This document shows, one piece after another, positions 56,291 through 64,000 of a stretch of DNA of 64,000 nucleotides. The DNA lies in NCBI RefSeq assembly GCF_022458985.1, contig NC_061773.1, forward strand, positions 25,206,001-25,270,000, in the 5' to 3' direction. The stretch is from Mugil cephalus. Lineage: Eukaryota > Chordata > Actinopteri > Mugiliformes > Mugilidae. Made by a program: the position numbers and the translations under genes. Within the stretch, counting starts at the first letter, position 1, and every line of letters starts with the position of its first letter. The notes under the pieces are model-generated. The model saw only the letters and a program-made list of their open reading frames with translations. It had not been told where the DNA came from and made no database searches.

Positions 56291-57236
56291 GATATAACAG
56301 AAGAAAATGTTGTAGATTTAGAAAATGTATCATATTAACACATTATTTTAAGCGAAGAACAGATCAATTTGAATTTTAGGAAAACATTTCACCCTAAGAA
56401 GAAACATTTTTTTCTAGCCAGACCAGGATAGCTTGTGATTTGCTAGTTGCCTGTCCACCAATACAACATGGATCCATGGAAAATCTATATAAACCTAGAA
56501 TGCACATAGTAAATATGCCTCTTAAAAAAACATGGTCAAGACCAAGACGGCAACATAATGAGCTGTTCACCAACAAAATAATCACAATGTTGGACATGAG
56601 TCAAATGTTTTATTATTTGTGCTGGAAAGTTGGTCTATAGACGACTATATAGATATATAAAATACAGACAGCGAGATAATTTAGTGATGGAATAAGTACT
56701 TCTAGAAGTAAAAAATGTCAATTTCAAATAAAAGTCATGCGTTACGAACTGAATTTACTGAAACTAAAAGAAGTGACAGTAGCCATTAGTTTTATTTAAA
56801 TTTATAAATTATCCTGAAGAGCAGGATGAATCGGATTCGTTTAGTGCATCAGCGTTTTCCCTCTGCAGCGTGTTTCAGGTTTATCGCTGTTATTACAACA
56901 CAGTGGCTGAAAGTAAATTCCCAGCATGTGAAGCTGCGCTCTGCTCCAACCCGAGCGGCTCTAATCTGACACGTAACTCAAAACACCTGGCGTTCACGCA
57001 CGTAGACGGGCCAGACCATATTTTATAAATCCATCTCAGGTTTTTTTTTGTGCGTAAAAAAGCGGTGCAGCAGGTAACTAACAGCTGCTAGATGAAGGCA
57101 GGTTAAAGGAAATATACTTAGCTGTCACCTCTGTGCACCTGAACTTTCAGTGAGTAATAGACTCTGGTTGGATACGAACTGCATCTCATTACTTGTACTC
57201 TAGTTGCATCTAATCCATTTTTTATCTAATCTAGAC

Positions 57237-57390
57237 TTTCTGGGCTAAATTTGACTGGTGACCCATTCTATTTGTAATTTGTGTCTCTTTGATGGACGCT
57301 ATTAAACACTCATCACTGTGATAACCCGGTCCACTGCCACTACAAGCAGCTCTCAGCGACCCTCAAGACTGACTTCATGTTTTGTACTCT
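57237..57390 (+). repeat. Local duplicate, copy 2
   Basis: Shorter copy of 55495-55780, lacking about 110 internal bases. 1.6 kb separates the two. Confidence 0.75.
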
Positions 57391-57399
57391 GCACAATGA

Positions 57400-59095
57400 C
57401 AGTAAAAAAGTTGAATCTAATCCAATTTTATCTAATCTAGACTAGATTGAGTCCAGAGAAGTGTCGAGATAACGTCAGCACATGGAAATGTTTGGTCATA
57501 ACGAGTAATGTCAGAGAGCAGGTGTCGTGATTCGTCTGTGTCAAACAGTTGAACTCAACTCCGCCTTGAATGTGCTCTGATGAATGAACGTCGAGCTACT
57601 TCTTGATCTGGGATTTATGTTCTTCGTGTGACCGTCGCTGCAACGAGCGAATCTCTACGAGTCTAAACCGCTTTAAAGGAACGGGAAGAAATAAAAACCC
57701 TTCGCGTCGCAGTCAAGTTAGCACGCCGATATGGAAATGTGGAAACATTGGTAAGCAAAAGACATGATCAAACGCTCTGAATTGAGCATCGACATGTCAT
57801 GTGAATGTAAACTGTGGGGGGAAGTGCGGACCCCACCGTCTGTCCTCCAGCCCTTCAAGTTCATTTCTTTCCCTTCCCAGCGTGGACCGAGTCCAACTCT
57901 GCTCTGCCTCGCTCTGATTTGCTCCACTGCAGTTGCTGGGCTTTCATCAAAGCCATGTGCGGCGTTTGATCCCCTCCCATCCCCCCCCCCCCCCCCATTT
58001 GTTTTTTAGTGTAGCCTTGGGCAGGGTGCTACGTTTGGGTTGAGGCATCCAGCTGGGAGACAATTAGACAGCCAGAAAAAAAAAAAAAACGTGGAGAAAA
58101 CGCAAGAGGACGACGGAAAGTGTGTGACGATCTGCACCGCACACACAAAGACACAAAGACACCAGCGGCTGGATGGCGTCCCACATGGCCTGACATTCAC
58201 CCTGGAAACATTTAATAAACAGCGGATAAGCCGCTACTCAGGTAATTACCAGAGATGTGTGTTTGCGTGTACACACATGTGGGAAAAGTTCGGCGAAGAC
58301 CTTCAGCACCGTCTCGCTTTATCTGCTCGTTCGGCCGCCGCTCACTTCACACGTGCGAGGTTAACAAAACACCTCCACAGAGGAATCAACCCTTAGAAGG
58401 ACAGAGCAACAAACACAAACCATCATCCCACATCTCATCCTCATTCCCCTCCTCCTCCTCCTCCTTCTCTGTCCGTCTTTCCGGACTCTGGTGCTTGCGT
58501 GCTTGAATCCCGGGAGCCTAAGCCCCGATGGAGCCGGCGGTGTTGTGAAGGCTGCGACGTGTAATGCAACACAAACATACAGCGGCCTGCGAACGCACCA
58601 CTGTCCAGGTGGAATGCGCCGTGCGCCTCCCACCACCGAGGCCTCCTCGGCCTCGTGGGAGGCTGAAACCGAAAACAACAGATAATTCTAAACAGAGCGC
58701 GGTCTGACGAGGCACGCTGCGATCTGTCCACACGTGGAAATTAAGAATAAAAAATGCGGAAACGCTCGGTGATATATCTGCTATTGAGAGTATTTCGTAT
58801 AATTTACGTAAAGATATAAAGTGTATCAGTAGACAAGCAACTATCTTGTTAAGTAACTCATATATGACAAAGGAATCCAAGCTACTACTGAAGAGAGACG
58901 AGAGGTGAGATGAAATTAGTTGTTTTAAATTGTGTCCTGATCCCAGATTTATTCAAAAATATTCATCCATCATCGTAAAAGAAACGTTTGAAACAACAAC
59001 AACAACTTTCAAAGTGCAGCTGCACCAAAACATTCTCAACTCTTAGTGACAAAAACCTGTGCACAATCGGCTACAGCTGATCATGAGCAAGACAT
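57400..59095. other. Upstream wnt4 DNA, no gene seen
   Basis: 57960-58710 is richer in GC and CpG than the surroundings and holds a C-run (57980-57996) and an A-run (58076-58090). It could be regulatory; no exon is recognisable. Confidence 0.3.
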
Positions 59096-59100
59096 TTAAC

Positions 59101-59676
59101 CTCTGAGATCCCTGCGTCCTCTTATGGGGACGTTAAGTTTCAGGTTTGTTGCAACTTATTCTGCTTCATTCAGACCTGTTGTCCTCATAAGTGGACGCTT
59201 TTGTCTGGTAGCAAAGGGTCAGTACATTCATTCTGCAGCCAATCACGGGATGAAAGTGGACAATGTGCAAAACCCCATTAAGTTTTATGGTTGAAACTTG
59301 TTGAAACACGTTTTTTTTAACTTTTCTAGTTTGATATAAAACACAATTTAACAAATTCTATCAAGAGGGACGAGCTTCAACATCGCAAATTATCAAGTAC
59401 TCATTTGAGGACGTTGGGACTTCATTGTTTGTGATCCTGTTATTGTTCAGGAATTGAAATACTTTTATACATTTGTTGTACATGTATGACTTTATTGTAT
59501 TACACAGTGAAATAATCCCTGTGTCCACATATGAGGACTTTTTTTCCCTCCCCTTTTTTTCAAAAAACTACTTCCTGTTCAAAGATGATGCTCAGTTTTT
59601 ACACTTATTGGGTTCTACTAATCCTAAATATCTTGGAGAAATTAAAAAAAAAAAAAAACTTTGGGTCTCAGGTGGT
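59101..59676 (-). mobile_element. CCTGAGAC-ended MITE, copy 3 (inverted)
   Basis: Starts CTCTGAGATCCC and ends GGGTCTCAGG. Interior is the reverse complement of the 35.0- and 39.2-kb copies (GAGGACGTTGGGACTTCATT). Confidence 0.8.
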
Positions 59677-60712
59677 TAACGAATAAATCTACTGGAGCCT
59701 GTTTATTGAACTACTTGATCTAGTTATTTTAAGCAGGTCCTGCTCCTCATCTCTTAACCACGTAGCCCCTCCCCCTCTAACTGCATCCAAAGCTAATCAT
59801 GCTTTATTCATTCAAATGTCTTAAAGATGTCGGCGCCACAAATTCTATCAATCCGCTGTAGAGCCAGTAAATAATGAAGACCAAAAGTTAAGAGAAGCTG
59901 CAGATGAGTCGGGGACAAAGGACGGGGAGGGGAAGGAGGGACGGGGGGACTTGAACACATCTGCCTGACAGCGGTGCGCTTCAGCAAACCTCTTCACACA
60001 CAAAGTGACAGCAAATGCAGCACACGCTCTGCAGCTCCTACGTCTCTTAATGTGTATTTACATGAAAATATCCTGGTGTTTGCATTTCCAGCACTGAGCA
60101 CACAGCGGCCGGTAAATATAGCGCGGATGGGAAACGCGAGAGCGAGGTGCAGTTAGTTTTGTGGATACAGTGTGTAGCAGGCAATGCAAATGTAAAGCAT
60201 TACTAACCCCTCGTCCCCCTCCCTCCTTCCTTAAGCCCCCACTTCTGTCCCCACTCTAGTGGACGTCTCCGCTGTGTAGACCACAGTGGCCTGTAGAGGG
60301 CATTATTCTCTCAGTTTGCCTTCAGTCACACTTTCACACGAGGACTCTTCCTTCCAAACATCTAAACCTTGTTGTGGCTGTAATGATGAGTTTAGATCGT
60401 GAGACTGCTCCGAACGGCCGGCGTTCCTCAGTAAACAGCCGCGCTGATTGAAGACGGATGCAAGTGTGAACAGTTCAAGATCGTCGTGTTTGGAGACGGG
60501 CTATAGATGACTGCTCCGTAACGGCAGAGACTTTAATTCAAACACTTAAACTAACTTTGAAGGTTTAAAGTTAGACTTTGCATCTTAAAGCTTATTTAAA
60601 TGATGTCAACAATGTTTCAAACTTACATGTCAGAAACTACTTGGTGCAAACGAAGTGATCCCCACTGTGGGATAAATACAGATTAAGAAAAAATATACAT
60701 ATGTATAAATAT

Positions 60713-61176
60713 TCATTACCAACCAAAAGTTTTAGAAAGCTCCAATATTTCTTTTCTGCAATGGATGCAGTTTAATGAAGTGAAGTGAAACCATAGAGCA
60801 AATAAACAACTGAAGTTAAAAAGAAATCATCATAGAATCAATATATAACCCAAAATATATTCTAAACTTTGAAACTCTAAAACGGAAATCAAATATTTTT
60901 CTTCGCAAATTCTCTTGCAGAAGTTCCCAGAAATGTGTGTCGCTTGTAGGGAGCTTTGCTTTCACTCTTCTGTCCAGTTCATCACAAACCAGCTCCATGG
61001 GGTTAAAGTCTAGAGACTGGGCCATGGTCCACTCCATGTTTTCTAGCTTTCCAGCTTGTTTTTATCCTGAGGTAGTTCTGGTAGAGCTTGGACTAAAGTT
61101 TTGAGTCATTATCTTGACGTAGGATGAAGCTCTGACCAGAGGATAATGTTCTAAAACCTTTGACTGGTAGTGTGTT
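60713..61176 (-). mobile_element. Tc1/mariner-like deletion derivative, copy 2
   Basis: Bounded by AACCAAAAGTTTTAGAA on the left and TTCTAAAACCTTTGACTGGT with AGTGTG on the right, imperfect inverted repeats. On the minus strand it codes a C-terminal transposase piece with LDFNPMELVCDELDRRVKAK and HFWELLQENL. The N-terminal DNA-binding half and first catalytic Asp are missing, so it cannot transpose on its own. Confidence 0.85.
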
Positions 61177-61952
61177 TACATTAAAAGTAATTCCTATTTA
61201 AAAGTGAAATGTGTGGGTGTTTGTTCTGCCTAACAATGATCAAAATAAATACAAAATAATAGACCCCACATGAGCATAATGTAACACTATTCCACAGCAG
61301 CCTCCTCAGTGATCACAGTTAAATCAACAATCAGTTTGAACTAAAACTGAATGGTACAGAAACTCCTCTCTCCTCCTTTACTTGTTGCACTTGCCAGTAA
61401 AAACCTTTTTTAGATGTTGCTTTGAAACTTTTGGACCAATACAACACTTACAGTTGTTCAGCTGCAGGGAACCGGGCATTTTTTTTTTTTTTTTTTGCAA
61501 GTTTCATTGGCAGCATCGAGAAATTAACCTGCGGCATCTGGGCCACATGTTGTTTATCTTATATTATACATGGAACATTTATGCAGCATATTAAGAACCG
61601 GCTTGTTCTTGTGAAGAAAAAAAAAATTTAAAAAAAGAGTAAAAGTTATTTTCTTGTTTAGGAGATTGAGTTGTTTTCTCAGGGGTTAATAAAATAACCA
61701 AATCAAAGGAAAAAAATGTTAAAATGAAAGAAATAAAAAAAATATTGAAGTAAGGAGGTGGTGGAATACATGGAAGAGTGGGTTATTGTATTAAGTGGAG
61801 AGGTGTGTCTGATTTTGAGTCATAATATTCGAAATGGCCTTGTGGCTCACAAATAAATGGTGGAGATATAAGAAGGACGGGAAAGAAAATAGATCTCGTA
61901 AGAAGCAAGAGTGTCGAAGTAAAGAGGTGAAACAATCTGATGAGCTCAATTA

Positions 61953-61953
<1 letters not shown>

Positions 61954-61989
<36 letters not shown>
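61954..61989. repeat. (CTG)12 trinucleotide repeat
   Basis: Twelve perfect CTG units, flanked by (GT)n at 62015. On minus it could read as polyglutamine, but no gene context supports that. Confidence 0.95.
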
Positions 61990-61990
<1 letters not shown>

Positions 61991-62013
61991 ATGGCCTGAA
62001 GCTCATTGTGCAG

Positions 62014-62014
<1 letters not shown>

Positions 62015-62050
<36 letters not shown>

Positions 62051-62060
62051 TGTTTGTGTG
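62015..62060. repeat. (TG)n microsatellite
   Basis: TG run with TTTG interruptions. Confidence 0.95.
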
Positions 62061-62154
62061 TCCACGCGTGTGCCTGGGTGTATTTATATGCTTCTGGCTC
62101 CACTAGAGCTCATTTCCCCCTAAAAATAACATGCTCTGCCAACACCGCAACCCT

Positions 62155-62164
62155 CTCACACACA

Positions 62165-62232
<68 letters not shown>

Positions 62233-62246
62233 CACACACACACACA
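62155..62246. repeat. (CA)n microsatellite
   Basis: About 90 bp of CA with a TATATA interruption near 62226. Confidence 0.95.
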
Positions 62247-62376
62247 GAAGAAAACACACTTAGACGCACATTTGGGGAAGGAGGCCGTAAAACCCATGAA
62301 ATTAACCTCCTGCCTGGTGTTAGTGCCGTGGCTCCGAAAAGGCAAAGAGCCAATTAGTGTACGTGCGTTTGTGGGT

Positions 62377-62382
<6 letters not shown>

Positions 62383-62423
<41 letters not shown>
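62383..62423. repeat. (TG)n microsatellite
   Basis: Perfect TG run of about 20 units. Confidence 0.95.
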
Positions 62424-62426
<3 letters not shown>

Positions 62427-62514
62427 GCACGCACTTGTATATGTGTGTGTGTATAATGTTCAGCTCTGTAGCACTTGGGAAACAATAGCTGTGAACAGCT
62501 GATTATTTCTAAAT

Positions 62515-62730
62515 GCGGGACTTGGCCGCGTTGCTTCCTTTGATGTGTACCTGTGGCCGTCTCTGTGTCAAGGTGGCATCAGTGTGTTAGCCAGCTAAAC
62601 CATGGAGATGGGAGCCGGTACAAAGCGTTATCAGAGCGCGGCGCCAAAGTGGCTTAATGGTTTTGTGTAGCTGGGTTTTGGCAGGTCAAAGATGATAGTA
62701 ATGTGTGATCACAGCAGCTTGTCAGGAGGC
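62515..62730. promoter_or_regulatory. Candidate non-coding regulatory element with TCF/LEF-like sites
   Basis: Non-repetitive, no ORF, flanked by microsatellites and repeats. It holds CCTTTGATG (62539-62547) and GTCAAAGATG (62685-62694), both fitting the TCF/LEF core CTTTGA(T/A) in opposite orientations. Role and target (wnt4?) are inference. Confidence 0.25.
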
Positions 62731-62914
62731 AAGTCTCCATATTTCTGTAAAGCATCTATTTGTTCTCAGTTCTGAGTTCTGCTTCTATAAAATTTTAGCG
62801 TAATTTCGGCAATTTTTTAAAGAAAGGCCGCACTTGGGAACAGTGTGATAAGTGTCTCACATGCTTGTTGGTTCCACACAATATTTAAAAGACGGTAGCC
62901 GAACTGCTTTCTCA

Positions 62915-63250
62915 GAAGTGAAGCCAAAGCAAGTACAGCTCCCCCTGGTGTCTGGCTGCAGTATAGACCCCTTCACCGTTTGTAAACAATGTGGCGTTTT
63001 TTGAGGGGCGGGGCTTAGCTGGAGGCAAAACATCACAAACACAATAGCCTGTAAACCCCAGTTAGCATATTTCAATGGACTGTTTTGGCAAGAATGGATG
63101 AGGAAAACATGTATTTTAGAGAATATACTAGTACAGGTCTGTCTTTATTAAGCAACTTCTGCTTGGACATCCCTGAAACACGCAGCTAATGTTGAGTCAG
63201 ATAGCGGTTAGCATTAGCATTAACATTTAACAAGAGTCCCCCAAATAACA
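62915..63250 (+). repeat. Composite dispersed repeat: modules 4, 2 and 1 (right)
   Basis: Module 4 (62922-62970), module 2 (63010-63035) and module 1 (63050-63250) lie in tandem here. The same modules are scattered and partly inverted at 2.4-5.4 kb. Confidence 0.75.
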
Positions 63251-63474
63251 ATTAATTTCAGTAATTTCAACGTATATGATAACGTATACAACGTATATTG
63301 ATATGTTAAATCTCTTAAGTTAATCACACATAGTAAATTCTGAGGTTTTCAAACAATAAGTGTCACGTAAATCTACGTCACATCAGGGTTTTGTTTTTCT
63401 TGTGTTTCCTTCCTTTGACCTGTTGATGACCCATGTTATTGCCACAATGAACCACAATGAGCTCCTTGCCACAA

Positions 63475-63715
63475 GGAAAGACTGTAAATAATCCAGTATT
63501 TCCTTGTAACTGGTGGAGGTAGAGCAGAGCGTAGTATTAATTAAATGAAAACTCAAGTGAGTCTGGAGGACGTGTGGTCGGGACATCGATATCGAGGCTC
63601 CACTGTCCTGATCAGACTCTGACTGCAAAGCTGAAAGACGGAGCTGCCCATATCCCAGAGAAAATAGCACCAATGCAAGGAAGTGGGGACACGTTGTCCA
63701 TATTTATATACGGTC
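63475..63715 (+). repeat. Dispersed repeat, module 3 copy (right)
   Basis: TCCTTGTAACTGGTGGAGG to ATATTTATATACGGTCTATG; inverted and internally shortened copy at 4971-5140. Confidence 0.75.
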
Positions 63716-64000
63716 TATGCACATGCGGCTGACATGAGTCTTAAACCAAAGCACTGAACACATGAAGATGTTGACCTGGTGATGGAGCTTGATAAACAGT
63801 AAAGGGATGAGGAGGGACCATGAATATATGTAGGTAGCTTGATAGTTTCATGGCAACTGTCTCTACCTTTCACTAAAAAAAGGCACAGTTACACAACATC
63901 AACCTCATAACAAGACAGGGAAACCCAAAAAAAACCCAAGGAAATCACCCTCTGGACCTGAATGTTGGTAAATTTCCAACCCGTTTCATTTCCATTTGTA

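Noticed and set aside
58040..58200. Minus-strand FFFFFWL codons before a GT, as a possible wnt4 signal-peptide exon
   Set aside because: The Phe run comes from a poly(A) tract, the donor GTCTAA is poor, and the Ser-Asn-Trp-Leu ending expected of Wnt-4 is absent.
61783..62103. Polyglutamine-like frame on minus
   Set aside because: The glutamines come from the CTG12 microsatellite and the neighbouring THTHTH from (CA)n. No splice context or homologous flank.
62340..62365. AGCCAATTAGTG as a possible end of wnt4 exon 1 (Asn-Trp-Leu on minus)
   Set aside because: The following bases on the minus strand are not a GT donor and no hydrophobic leader precedes them.

Overview
The window is nuclear DNA of a ray-finned fish, most likely a percomorph-type teleost. 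Evidence: spliced vertebrate genes with GT-AG introns and several introns near 100-350 bp, very many (CA)n/(GT)n microsatellites, and remnants of typical fish transposons (Tc1/mariner-like, hAT-like MITEs, non-LTR retrotransposon tails). No bacterial, organellar or viral genome is present. Three protein-coding genes could be read exon by exon.

Layout. 1-12,100: gene-free, with shuffled dispersed repeats (2.4-5.5 kb), a Tc1-like deletion derivative (5.5-5.85 kb), a short perfect-foldback element (6.25 kb) and a hAT-like MITE (9.9-10.4 kb). 12,254-16,302 (+): snrpe, Sm protein E of the spliceosomal snRNPs, five coding exons, 93 aa. About 17.3-18.1 kb: CpG-bearing stretch that may hold the cdc42 promoter/first exon. 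21,397-27,134 (+): cdc42, Rho-family GTPase, four shared coding exons plus two alternative last exons, one ending CCIF (neuronal type) and one ending CVLL (ubiquitous type). The 3' UTR probably runs to about 28.75 kb. 28.75-44.4 kb: intergenic, with a degenerate telomere-like TTAGGG-type tandem array (32.56-33.48 kb), several MITEs, a nested insertion and a non-LTR reverse transcriptase relic. 46,007-52,781 (-): wnt4, secreted Wnt ligand, five exons found (all but the signal-peptide exon), with a probable 3' UTR down to about 44.45 kb. 52.8-64 kb: wnt4 intron 1 and/or upstream DNA, with repeats and possible regulatory sequence.

The cdc42-wnt4 neighbourhood matches the human 1p36.12 arrangement (established knowledge); snrpe lies on another arm of that chromosome in human (1q32), so its position here is a lineage difference. 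The three genes do not form a pathway unit: snrpe and cdc42 are housekeeping genes, wnt4 is a developmental signal. Cdc42 can act downstream of non-canonical Wnt signalling, but nothing in the sequence shows co-regulation.

I found no convincing new gene system. The most unusual points are an intron in wnt4 that splits what I recall as a single exon in mammals, a rearranged intragenic repeat pair in wnt4 introns, a telomere-like array with a 372-bp higher-order period, an overlapping upstream ORF at the cdc42 start, and nested transposons that can be dated against one another.
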